A stretch of 5,975 nucleotides of DNA. Source: Prevotellaceae bacterium (GTDB taxonomy: Bacteria; Bacteroidota; Bacteroidia; Bacteroidales; UBA932). Positions 1 to 5,823 of the stretch are shown piece after piece. Within the stretch, counting starts at the first letter, position 1, and each line of letters opens with the position of its first letter. The notes under the pieces were generated by a model. That model worked only from the letters and a program-made list of their open reading frames with translations, searched no databases and had not been told where the DNA came from. The translations under genes were made by a program, and so were the position numbers. The stretch spans positions 1-5,975 of the forward strand of contig JAIRLT010000250.1 in the NCBI GenBank assembly GCA_031259225.1. Reading direction: 5' to 3'.

Positions 1-2
1 TG

Positions 3-33
3 CAAATATATCACTTTATTTTTTATCTGCAAA
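3..33 (-). promoter_or_regulatory. Bacteroidetes-type promoter directed leftward out of the window
   Basis: Read on the minus strand, TTTG (33-30) is followed after exactly 19 nt by TATATTTG (10-3). This matches the Bacteroidetes -33/-7 consensus TTTG / TAnnTTTG in full. It lies just after the rsmA stop codon and would start transcription at or beyond base 1, so a further minus-strand gene probably follows rsmA with its own promoter. The gene itself is not visible. AT-rich DNA can produce such matches by chance, but both boxes and the spacing fit. Confidence 0.5.
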
Positions 34-45
34 TCTTTTTTGAAT

Positions 46-876
46 TTATTTTTCTTTTGGGCATTGAAAGCGTTCGATGATTTGCGTCAGTTCTACAAAT
101 TCATCCACGTTCAACTGCTCGGGACGCATAGAGAAATAGCGGTGTTCCGGCAGTGCAATGGTTCCGGTCAATGCCTTTATGGAATTGCGTATCACTTTAC
201 GGCGTTGGTTAAACGTGGCTTTTACTACTTTTACAAAAAGCCGTTCGTCGCAATTTAATTGCGCAACCGTATTCCTCGTTAAACGTATAACCGCCGACTT
301 TACTTTGGGCGGGGGCGTAAACGCATGTTCATGCACCGTAAAAAGGTACTCGATGTGGTAATACGCTTGCAACAATACGCTCAAAATGCCGTAGGTTTTG
401 CTGCCGGCGCGGCAGGCTATCCGTTCTGCCACTTCTTTTTGTATCATGCCCACGACTTCGGGTATCCGGTTACGGTTTTCCAATACTTTGAAAAAAATCT
501 GCGATGAAATATGGTAAGGAAAATTCCCGATAACCGCAAAAGGCGACTGGAAATAGTCGTGTAACGGCAATGCAAGGAAATCGCCGGCAATCAACCGCTC
601 GCCCCATGCGGGAAACCGCGCCTGCAAATAGGCTACCGCTTCTTTGTCAATTTCTACGGCATACGTGGCAATATCCGTTCGCTGCAACAATAACGCCGTA
701 AGGACGCCCATGCCGGGACCTACTTCCAGTACTGTTCCTGTGTTTCCCGAAAGGCTTTCCACGATGCGTTGCGCAATGGCGGTATCATGCAAAAAATGTT
801 GCCCCAACGATTTTTTTGCACGAACGCCCTTAGCGGGGAATGCGGAAAAGTCCCTATTGTTACCAGTTGTATTCAT
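46..876 (-). CDS. rsmA: 16S rRNA (adenine1518-N6/adenine1519-N6)-dimethyltransferase RsmA (KsgA)
   Basis: This enzyme uses S-adenosylmethionine to dimethylate two adjacent adenines in the 3'-terminal helix of 16S rRNA, a late step and checkpoint of 30S subunit assembly in the cytoplasm. The 276-residue product is full length for the family. Visible motifs in order: KKSLGQHFL (21-29) at the start of the fold; SAM-binding motif I EVGPGMGVLT (51-60); acidic residue of motif II in VEID (74-77); AGDF (97-100); catalytic motif IV NFPY (118-121); the conserved FTPPPKVKSAV (186-196); and FNQRRK (222-227) in the C-terminal helical domain. The ATG at 876 gives a 20-residue lead before the KKSLGQ motif, similar to other RsmA proteins. 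The gene is divergent from the MNT/HEPN cassette and no partner shares its transcript inside the window. Nothing in the protein appears damaged. Confidence 0.97.
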   Translation of the reverse strand: MNTTGNNRDFSAFPAKGVRAKKSLGQHFLHDTAIAQRIVESLSGNTGTVLEVGPGMGVLTALLLQRTDIATYAVEIDKEAVAYLQARFPAWGERLIAGDFLALPLHDYFQSPFAVIGNFPYHISSQIFFKVLENRNRIPEVVGMIQKEVAERIACRAGSKTYGILSVLLQAYYHIEYLFTVHEHAFTPPPKVKSAVIRLTRNTVAQLNCDERLFVKVVKATFNQRRKVIRNSIKALTGTIALPEHRYFSMRPEQLNVDEFVELTQIIERFQCPKEK

Positions 877-895
877 TTTGTCAAAAATTATTTTG

Positions 896-927
896 CGAAG
901 TTATAATTTATTTTGATGTATGTGAAA
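896..927 (-). promoter_or_regulatory. weak candidate promoter for rsmA
   Basis: On the minus strand TTTC (927-924) is followed after 20 nt by TAACTTCG (903-896). Each box has one mismatch to the Bacteroidetes consensus TTTG / TAnnTTTG. The position is right: transcription would begin around 890, some 15 nt before the rsmA ATG. It would sit back to back with the plus-strand promoter at 930-962. The match is imperfect in an AT-rich stretch, so this is only a suggestion. Confidence 0.25.
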
Positions 928-929
928 TT

Positions 930-962
930 TTTGTTGAAGTAAACAAAATTTTGCTACCTTTG
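930..962 (+). promoter_or_regulatory. promoter of the MNT/HEPN gene pair
   Basis: TTTG (930-933), a 21-nt spacer and TACCTTTG (955-962) match the Bacteroidetes -33/-7 consensus. Transcription should begin near 967-970, leaving a leader of about 16-19 nt before the ATG at 986. Two overlapping interrupted inverted repeats cover the predicted start: CTAT/ATAG (963-966 and 973-976) and CCTA/TAGG (967-970 and 977-980), each with a 6-nt gap. They could be an operator for autoregulation, which is common for toxin-antitoxin operons, but the arms are only 4 bp long. AGG at 978-980 is a weak ribosome-binding candidate. Confidence 0.55.
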
Positions 963-985
963 CTATCCTAAAATAGTAGGTATCT

Positions 986-1327
986 ATGGAAATAGATAAA
1001 ATATTAAATGATTTAATTCTATCTTTCAAAGCGTCTGACCCATATAAGATTGTTTTATTCGGTTCCCACGCAAACGGTCACGCGACGGAAAATAGTGATA
1101 TTGATTTAATGGTAGTTCTGGATAATAATCATATCGCAAAAACCTACGAAGAACGATTGAATAAAAAGTTATATATACGGAAATTGGTACGGGAAATAAA
1201 TTATAAAGTGGCACTGGATATTTTAGTATATTCAAAAGAAGAATTAAGAATGATAAAAGAAAGCGGGAATTATTTTATAGATGAAATTGAAAAGACGGGA
1301 AAAATAATATATGAAAAAGCAGGTTAA
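986..1327 (+). CDS. minimal nucleotidyltransferase (MNT) domain protein, probable antitoxin of an MNT/HEPN pair
   Basis: A 113-residue single-domain protein of the DNA polymerase beta-like nucleotidyltransferase superfamily. The family signature GSX10DXD is intact: G26-S27, ten residues, then D38-I-D40 within SDIDLMVV. A third metal-binding acid is plausible at D78 in ALDILVYS. Characterised MntA antitoxins of this type neutralise a HEPN toxin by transferring AMP to it. Here that role is inferred from the intact active-site motif and from the HEPN gene, whose start overlaps this gene's end by 17 bp, suggesting translational coupling and a fixed ratio. The region is strongly AT-rich compared with rsmA and alaS, consistent with horizontal acquisition. 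The ATG at 986 lies shortly after a good promoter and is the first in-frame start. Alternatively the pair may not be a toxin system and may simply modify another cellular target. Confidence 0.88.
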   Translation: MEIDKILNDLILSFKASDPYKIVLFGSHANGHATENSDIDLMVVLDNNHIAKTYEERLNKKLYIRKLVREINYKVALDILVYSKEELRMIKESGNYFIDEIEKTGKIIYEKAG

Positions 1328-1706
1328 TGATTGGCTGTTATTAGCCGAAAAAGATATTAAGGTTGCTTCTTTGATAATTGAGCAGCAAGAATTGACAAGC
1401 AGTGTAGCATTTCATTGCCAACAGTCTATAGAAAAATATTTTAAGGCTTTCTTATTGGAAAATGATAAATTATTATTAAAAGTACATGATTTGCTTAAAT
1501 TATATGGAATAATCAAAGAAATAAAAGATTTGGAAATAGATGAAGATGTACTGTCTATAATTAATGAAACATATATTGAAAGCCGATATCCCGGCGAATT
1601 AGGATTATTATCCGATGGAATGCCTTCGATAGAACAGGTAAAAATGTTTTTAGAATTTGCAAAAGAAATAGAAAGAAAAATTAAAAATGCAGTAAATAAT
1701 AATTAA
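1311..1706 (+). CDS. HEPN domain protein, probable toxin partner of the MNT protein
   Basis: A 131-residue, mostly helical protein. The segment AFHCQQSIEKYFKAFLL (33-49) is the hallmark first helix pair of HEPN proteins, followed by VHDLLKLY (58-65) and YIESRYPGE (88-96). HEPN proteins next to an MNT gene are usually RNases that act as toxins or abortive-infection effectors. The usual HEPN catalytic motif, arginine followed 4-6 residues later by histidine, is not present: after R92 there is no histidine anywhere in the chain. My impression is that this RYP-containing subgroup differs from the HepT (DUF86) toxins whose RX4HXY motif is AMPylated, so activity cannot be assumed. The start overlaps the MNT gene by 17 bp. 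Codons are AT-rich: a sample of 60 bases at 1441-1500 contains only 12 G or C. The gene ends 23 bp from the convergent phosphoesterase gene, and I see no terminator hairpin between them. Confidence 0.85.
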   Translation: MKKQVNDWLLLAEKDIKVASLIIEQQELTSSVAFHCQQSIEKYFKAFLLENDKLLLKVHDLLKLYGIIKEIKDLEIDEDVLSIINETYIESRYPGELGLLSDGMPSIEQVKMFLEFAKEIERKIKNAVNNN

Positions 1707-1729
1707 GTTCCTATCCTCTTCCCATTACA

Positions 1730-2749
1730 TTAATAAGTATGTTTTATTGGCAATATTACCGGCAAGTGGTCGCTTGCGCCGCCTTTGTATTTACCGGCTT
1801 CATACGTACGGCGCACTTTATCGCCGAGAAATTTTTCGTCAGGCGCCAATAGGAAGTTTGCGCGAAATATTTTAGCTTCCGTTGGCTCGCAATAAACCGG
1901 GGCATTTTTGTCCAATAAATTTCCCGATACAAAAAACAAGTCTATCAGTTCCCAGTTTTTTTGATATTTCAAAGAACCCTCGCCTCGCAAGGCAAGCGGC
2001 AACATGAGGTTATGCAGGCAAGTAAGGCAGGCGGTATCGCTCACCGCCCGCAAGCCTTCTACCACCGGGCAGCTATCAGGGGTATCATTGAAATCACCCA
2101 TTACAAGTATATTTGCCTGCGGGTTGGTACAAAAGATAGAATCGGTAATGGCTCGCAAGGTTTCAGCCGCCCGTATCCGGCGCGGCTCCGACTGCGCCGC
2201 CCCGCCCAATTTCGACGGCCAGTGATTGACGAAAATATGCAACGTATCCAATTCGTGTAGTACGCCTTTGGCATACAAAATCTCACGTGTGCGGCAATTC
2301 CCGCTTTCATAACACACCTTGAACCATGCGGAATGCAGTACCGTAAAATGGCTGGTGCGGTAGAGCAATGCCACGTCAATCCCGCGCGGGTCGGGCGAGT
2401 CGTGGTGAACAATATCGTACCCGATTTTCGCCAGCGGCGTGTGTTCTATCAATCTTTTCAGCACGTAGCGGTTCTCAACTTCGCACACGCCAATTAAAGC
2501 AGGATGATTGCCATTGCCCGCAGCTATAATGGTTTTAGCGATAGCATTGATTTTTGTTTTCAGTTTCGACCATGTCCACCCATAGCGTCCGTCCGGCAGG
2601 AAATCGTTATCGTTAATAGTAGTATCTTTGACAGGGTCAAAAAGATTTTCGAGGTTGTAGAACATGGCAAGGTCATCCTGCTTTACTTGCTGTGCAAGGC
2701 AAGCAAAGGGAAACAGTAAAATAATAAAGTAACAGGCAAATTTTTTCAT
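1730..2749 (-). CDS. secreted endonuclease/exonuclease/phosphatase (EEP) family hydrolase
   Basis: A 339-residue metal-dependent phosphoesterase of the EEP (DNase I-like) fold. Family landmarks in order: NLENLFD (32-38) with the first metal-site Asn/Glu; GVCEVEN (87-93), the metal-binding Glu strand; RGIDVALLYR (122-131); VNHWPS (174-179), the catalytic His region; MGDFND (217-222), catalytic Asp/Asn; and SDHLPV (326-331), the final Asp-His pair. All catalytic positions seem intact. The N-terminus is a signal peptide: MKK, a hydrophobic run (residues 7-16) and a likely signal peptidase I cut after CLA (17-19). The mature enzyme is therefore periplasmic or exported. The substrate cannot be read from sequence; relatives include nucleases, phosphodiesterases and sugar or lipid phosphatases. 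It lies downstream of alaS on the same strand, but a 133-bp gap with its own promoter suggests separate transcription. It is convergent with the HEPN gene. Confidence 0.9.
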   Translation of the reverse strand: MKKFACYFIILLFPFACLAQQVKQDDLAMFYNLENLFDPVKDTTINDNDFLPDGRYGWTWSKLKTKINAIAKTIIAAGNGNHPALIGVCEVENRYVLKRLIEHTPLAKIGYDIVHHDSPDPRGIDVALLYRTSHFTVLHSAWFKVCYESGNCRTREILYAKGVLHELDTLHIFVNHWPSKLGGAAQSEPRRIRAAETLRAITDSIFCTNPQANILVMGDFNDTPDSCPVVEGLRAVSDTACLTCLHNLMLPLALRGEGSLKYQKNWELIDLFFVSGNLLDKNAPVYCEPTEAKIFRANFLLAPDEKFLGDKVRRTYEAGKYKGGASDHLPVILPIKHTY

Positions 2750-2760
2750 ACAAAAATCGT

Positions 2761-2824
2761 TTATTTTAAAATATACGCCATTTCTTAAACTTCTATTTTA
2801 AAATATACGCCATATTTTAAAATA
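2761..2824 (-). repeat. duplicated 20-bp element in the leader of the phosphoesterase gene
   Basis: TATTTTAAAATATACGCCAT occurs twice without mismatch on the plus strand, at 2762-2781 and 2794-2813, a period of 32 bp. The 12-bp palindrome TATTTTAAAATA that begins each copy occurs a third time at 2813-2824. On the minus strand, the direction of transcription, each copy reads as a six-codon frame MAYILK with its own stop (TAG at 2795-2793, TAA at 2763-2761). Each copy also contains TATATTTT, the same octamer as the predicted -7 box upstream. The copies lie mostly downstream of the predicted transcription start. They could be a tandem operator, duplicated promoter boxes or upstream mini-ORFs. 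Nothing here decides between these. Confidence 0.7.
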
Positions 2825-2854
2825 AAATATATTATGTCATTGAAATAAAGCAAA
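2824..2854 (-). promoter_or_regulatory. candidate promoter for the phosphoesterase gene
   Basis: On the minus strand TTTG (2854-2851) is followed after 19 nt by TATATTTT (2831-2824). This differs from the Bacteroidetes consensus TTTG / TAnnTTTG only at the last base. Transcription would begin near 2817-2819, giving a leader of about 68 nt that carries the duplicated 20-bp element. Its position between the alaS stop codon and the phosphoesterase start supports independent expression of the latter. Confidence 0.45.
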
Positions 2855-2882
2855 CCAACTAAACGGCACAATTATGGTTTAA

Positions 2883-5513
2883 TTATTGCGATAATAAATG
2901 AATGGCTTTGTCGATAGCTGCTTGCAAATTTTCAGCTTTTTTACCGCCGGCAGTAGCCAAAAATTTCTGACCGCCGCCACTGCCGTCCATTTCTTTGGCT
3001 GCTTCTTTTACAATATTAGATGCGTTCAAACCTTTTTCCACCAAGTCGTCCGAGAGCGATACGGTGAGCAGGGGTTTATCGTTTTGCACGGCGCCTCCTA
3101 TAAACACTAAGTTGGGTTGCATAGCGCGTATCTGAAAGGCAAGGTTTTTCAGTATTTCCGGCGTTACGGTCATCGGCAACACCGCTACGTTGAAACCGTT
3201 TATTGTTTGCAGGCGTTTTTGCAACTGCTCTTTTAATCGTGTTACCCGTTCTGCAACGAAATCCTGTACTTGTTTTGTCAAATCTGCATTATCGGCAATG
3301 GTTTTCCGGATAGCATCCACCAAGTTCGGTGAATTATTAAAGAAAGTTCCTACATTCCTTATCATATCCTGTAATTGGTCTATCAGCGCTTCCGCTTTGG
3401 CTGCCGACACTGCCTCTATCCGCCGGACGCCGGCAGCTATTGCGCTTTCATTGATGATACGGAAAAAACCGATGTCGCCGGTGGCGTGCACATGCGTGCC
3501 GCCGCACAATTCGATGGAACCACCGTAACGGACAACGCGCACTTTGGCGTCGTATTTTTCCCCGAACAAAGCCATTGCGCCCAGTGCCCGCGCTTCTTCT
3601 ATCGGCAGTTCGCGATGCTCTTCCCGCAAAATATTGGCGCGTATTTGTTCATTGACCAGGTGCTCTACTTTGCGTATTTCTTCATCGGTTACTTTTTGAA
3701 AATGCGAAAAGTCAAACCGCAAATAATCGGGATGCACGAGTGAACCCTTTTGTTCCACATGTGTTCCCAATACTTTCCGCAAGGCATAATGTAATAAATG
3801 CGTTGCCGTGTGGTTGCAGGCAATCGCCTGCCGGCGCTTTTCATCCACTTGCGCCGTAAAGGTTGCCGATAAGTTGCCCGGCAATTTTTCGGCAATATGA
3901 ATAATCAGTTGATGTTCTTTTTTCGTGTCAAGAATTTTAATACACTCTTCTTCATTGCCGATTGTCCCCGCATCGCCCGACTGCCCGCCGCTTTCGCCGT
4001 AAAAAGGCGTGCGGTCAAAAACCAGTTGCACTTGTTCTTTACCCTTGGTTTTTACCAACCGGTAACGCACAATTTTTACTGTGGCGGCGGTCGTATCGTA
4101 CCCGACAAAGGCGGTTTGTGCTGCCGGTTGCACCTCTATCCAGTCGCCTTCTTCGGTGATAGCGGCATGGCGGCTGCGTTGTTTTTGCTGTGCCAGTTCT
4201 TCCTCAAATTCCGGCATATTTACGTCAAATCCTTTTTCGCGCGCCATCAATTCCGTCAAATCAACCGGAAAGCCAAACGTGTCGTACAGTTGAAACGCAT
4301 CCTTTCCGCTGATGATTTTGCTGCCCGCATTCTTTTCCATCACCGAATCCAACAGGCGGATGCCGGTTTCCAACGTGCGCAGAAAGGCTGTTTCCTCTTC
4401 GTGCAGCACCTGTTCAATCAATGCCTGCTGCGTTTTTAATTCGGGATAGGCGGCGCCCATTTCATCAACTAATGTAGGCACCAGGCGGCAGATAAACGGT
4501 TCGGTAAATCCCAAAAAGGTGTATCCGTAACGCACCGCACGCCGCAAAATGCGCCGGATGACATAGCCTGCTTTTGCATTGGAGGGTAATTGCCCGTCGG
4601 CAATAGAAAAGCTGCAAGCCCGCAAATGGTCTGCAATAACGCGCATGGCAACGGTAACGTCCTGATGTACGCCATATGTTTTGCCGCTTAACCCTGCAAT
4701 TTTTTTGATGATGGGCTGGAATACATCCGTATCATAATTGCTTTGCTTTCCCTGCAACGCCATGCAAAGCCGCTCAAAGCCCATGCCGGTATCCACATGT
4801 TTTTTCGGTAACAGTTCAAGGCTGCCGTTTGCCTTGCGGTTGTACTGGATAAACACCAAATTCCATATTTCCACCACCAGCGGATGCCCCTTATTCACCA
4901 GTGCTGCGCCGTCAATAGTTTGCCGTTCTTCGCCGCTTCGCAGGTCTACGTGTATTTCGCTGCACGGACCACAAGGTCCCACATCGCCCATTTCCCAAAA
5001 ATTATCTTTTCGTGAACCGCGCAAAATGCGTCCGGCAGGTATCCATTGTTTCCAACAGCGCCATGCTTCTTCATCGGCTGCTAAATTTTCGGCGGCGTCA
5101 CCCTCGAAAAACGTAACATACAGGCGGCTTTTATCTATTTTAAATACTTCCGTCAGTAACTCCCATGCCCACGCAATCGCTTCTTCCTTGAAATAATCGC
5201 CAAAACTCCAGTTGCCAAGCATTTCAAACATGGTGTGATGGTAGGTGTCGTGTCCTACTTCTTCCAAATCGTTATGTTTTCCGCTTACGCGCAGGCATTT
5301 TTGCGTATCCGCCACACGCAGGTGTGCAGGCAGCGTATTACACAGAAACCAATCTTTGAACTGGTTCATGCCCGCATTGGTAAACATGAGCGTAGGGTCG
5401 TTCTTCACCACCATCGGCGCAGAGGGAACGATAGCATGTTGTTTATTTTCAAAAAAAGTAAGAAACGTTTGCCGGATTTCCTGGGCTGATACCATAGCTG
5501 TGTTATTTTTCAT
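2883..5513 (-). CDS. alaS: alanyl-tRNA synthetase (AlaRS)
   Basis: This class II synthetase charges tRNA-Ala with alanine and hydrolyses mischarged Ser- or Gly-tRNA-Ala; it is essential in the cytoplasm. At 876 residues it is full length. Domain order is canonical. The aminoacylation core has PSAPMVVKNDPTLMFTNAGM (30-49), motif 2 from CLRVSGKHNDLEEVGHDTYH to GDYFK (73-109) and motif 3 DTGMGFERL (241-249). The editing domain has FYGESGGQSGD (504-514), zinc ligands H568 and H572 (HTATH) and C670 and H674 (CGGTH). The C-terminal DHHA1-type domain carries GGGQ (846-849) and AGGKKAE (855-861). No key residue is missing. The upstream ATG gives MKNNTAMVSAQEIRQ. An in-frame ATG six codons later (5495, MVSAQEIRQ) fits the promoter better, because the predicted transcription start is only a few bases from 5513, and it is the start seen in related proteins as I recall them. 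The true length may be 870. Confidence 0.98.
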   Translation of the reverse strand: MKNNTAMVSAQEIRQTFLTFFENKQHAIVPSAPMVVKNDPTLMFTNAGMNQFKDWFLCNTLPAHLRVADTQKCLRVSGKHNDLEEVGHDTYHHTMFEMLGNWSFGDYFKEEAIAWAWELLTEVFKIDKSRLYVTFFEGDAAENLAADEEAWRCWKQWIPAGRILRGSRKDNFWEMGDVGPCGPCSEIHVDLRSGEERQTIDGAALVNKGHPLVVEIWNLVFIQYNRKANGSLELLPKKHVDTGMGFERLCMALQGKQSNYDTDVFQPIIKKIAGLSGKTYGVHQDVTVAMRVIADHLRACSFSIADGQLPSNAKAGYVIRRILRRAVRYGYTFLGFTEPFICRLVPTLVDEMGAAYPELKTQQALIEQVLHEEETAFLRTLETGIRLLDSVMEKNAGSKIISGKDAFQLYDTFGFPVDLTELMAREKGFDVNMPEFEEELAQQKQRSRHAAITEEGDWIEVQPAAQTAFVGYDTTAATVKIVRYRLVKTKGKEQVQLVFDRTPFYGESGGQSGDAGTIGNEEECIKILDTKKEHQLIIHIAEKLPGNLSATFTAQVDEKRRQAIACNHTATHLLHYALRKVLGTHVEQKGSLVHPDYLRFDFSHFQKVTDEEIRKVEHLVNEQIRANILREEHRELPIEEARALGAMALFGEKYDAKVRVVRYGGSIELCGGTHVHATGDIGFFRIINESAIAAGVRRIEAVSAAKAEALIDQLQDMIRNVGTFFNNSPNLVDAIRKTIADNADLTKQVQDFVAERVTRLKEQLQKRLQTINGFNVAVLPMTVTPEILKNLAFQIRAMQPNLVFIGGAVQNDKPLLTVSLSDDLVEKGLNASNIVKEAAKEMDGSGGGQKFLATAGGKKAENLQAAIDKAIHLLSQ

Positions 5514-5524
5514 TTACTGTTGTG

Positions 5525-5532
5525 CAAAAGTA
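5525..5532 (-). promoter_or_regulatory. -7 box of the alaS promoter
   Basis: On the minus strand TACTTTTG (5532-5525) is a perfect match to the Bacteroidetes -7 box TAnnTTTG. No good -33 TTTG is found at 19-21 nt upstream; the nearest candidate is CTTG at only 16 nt. Transcription would start near 5518-5520, leaving 5-8 nt before the ATG at 5513 or about 25 nt before the alternative ATG at 5495. Confidence 0.5.
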
Positions 5533-5549
5533 CAAATATTTTTTTGTAC
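5530..5549. promoter_or_regulatory. inverted repeat overlapping the alaS promoter, candidate operator
   Basis: GTACAAA (5530-5536) and TTTGTAC (5543-5549) form a perfect 7-bp inverted repeat separated by 6 bp. The first arm overlaps the outer part of the -7 box and the whole element lies within the expected polymerase footprint, so a dimeric protein bound here would block alaS transcription. The binding protein is unknown. E. coli AlaRS is known to repress its own gene through a palindrome at the promoter, but whether that applies here is only speculation. Confidence 0.4.
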
Positions 5550-5580
5550 AAGTTTTTTACGGAAATTCCATTACGAATTA

Positions 5581-5782
5581 GCCGGCGCGTCCGCGCAATT
5601 TCTGATTTCTGATTTCTAATTTCTAATTGGCTGACGCGCCAGCTAATTTCTAATTTCTGATTTCTAATTTCTGATTGGCTGACGCGCCGGCGCAATTTCT
5701 GATTTCTAATATCTAATTTCTGAATATCTGACGCGCCAGCGCAATTTCTAATTTCTAATTTCTAATTGGCTGGCGCGTCAGC
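5581..5782. repeat. AT-rich heptamer blocks alternating with GC-rich near-palindromes
   Basis: Four blocks built from the heptamer (A/G)ATTTCT lie at 5597-5628, 5644-5676, 5694-5727 and 5743-5767, with 3-4 clear units each and usually a closing AATT or GATT. They are flanked and separated by GC-rich segments at 5581-5596, 5629-5643, 5677-5693, 5728-5742 and 5768-5782, mostly variants of GGCTGACGCGCCAGC. The AT+GC unit recurs every 47-50 bp. The variation (A/G at the first base, some TAT for TTT) shows units have diverged or been exchanged. No protein-coding signal is present; an open frame through it on the minus strand is a by-product of the repetition. The design recalls the short tandemly repeated heptamers of cyanobacterial genomes. 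Function unknown. Confidence 0.85.
5728..5781. repeat. 13-bp inverted repeat enclosing a heptamer block, possible hairpin
   Basis: CTGACGCGCCAGC (5728-5740) is the exact reverse complement of CTGGCGCGTCAG and its preceding G (5769-5781). The two arms enclose 28 nt consisting mainly of the fourth AATTTCT block, so transcript or single-stranded DNA could fold into a GC-rich stem with an AT-rich loop. The same right arm also pairs with the first separator: 14 bp between 5630-5643 and 5769-5782. The fourth separator is thus inverted relative to the others. There is no run of T directly after the stem, which argues against a simple terminator. Confidence 0.65.
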
Positions 5783-5810
5783 ACTGCCTACTGCCTACTG
5801 CCCACTGCCT
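5783..5810. repeat. ACTGCCY heptamer repeat, four units
   Basis: Four consecutive heptamers read ACTGCCT, ACTGCCT, ACTGCCC, ACTGCCT with no gap. They directly follow the last GC-rich separator of the AT-rich heptamer array and are followed by another GC-rich segment, GCCGGCGCCAGCC (5811-5823). The sequence is unrelated to the ATTTCT family, yet unit length and copy number are the same. I see no coding or RNA function. Confidence 0.85.
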
Positions 5811-5823
5811 GCCGGCGCCAGCC

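Noticed and set aside
40..258. Plus-strand open frame over the 3' end of rsmA
   Set aside because: Antisense to the conserved C-terminal domain of rsmA, with no motif or promoter of its own.
2691..2749. Lipoprotein signal (cysteine 17) at the start of the phosphoesterase
   Set aside because: The residues before the cysteine are P-F-A, which lacks the Leu-type residue expected at -3 of a lipobox; a signal peptidase I cut after CLA fits better.
2852..2880. Inverted repeat AAACCA / TGGTTT as a terminator of alaS
   Set aside because: The stem is only 6 bp with a 17-nt loop and no clean T run follows; part of it is better explained as the -33 box of the next promoter.
3897..4439. 180-residue plus-strand open frame inside alaS
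   Set aside because: It lies antisense to a complete, well-conserved alaS coding sequence, has no promoter or recognisable domain, and is cysteine/phenylalanine-rich as antisense frames often are.
4738..5196. 152-residue plus-strand open frame inside alaS
   Set aside because: Antisense to the catalytic domain of alaS, serine- and arginine-rich low-complexity product without motifs; a shadow frame.
5510..5695. Open frame on the minus strand giving a 61-residue protein with SEIRNQK-like repeats
   Set aside because: It is the translation of the heptamer array: three heptamers equal seven codons, so a repeat without stops stays open. It also runs through the alaS promoter and ends inside the start of alaS.
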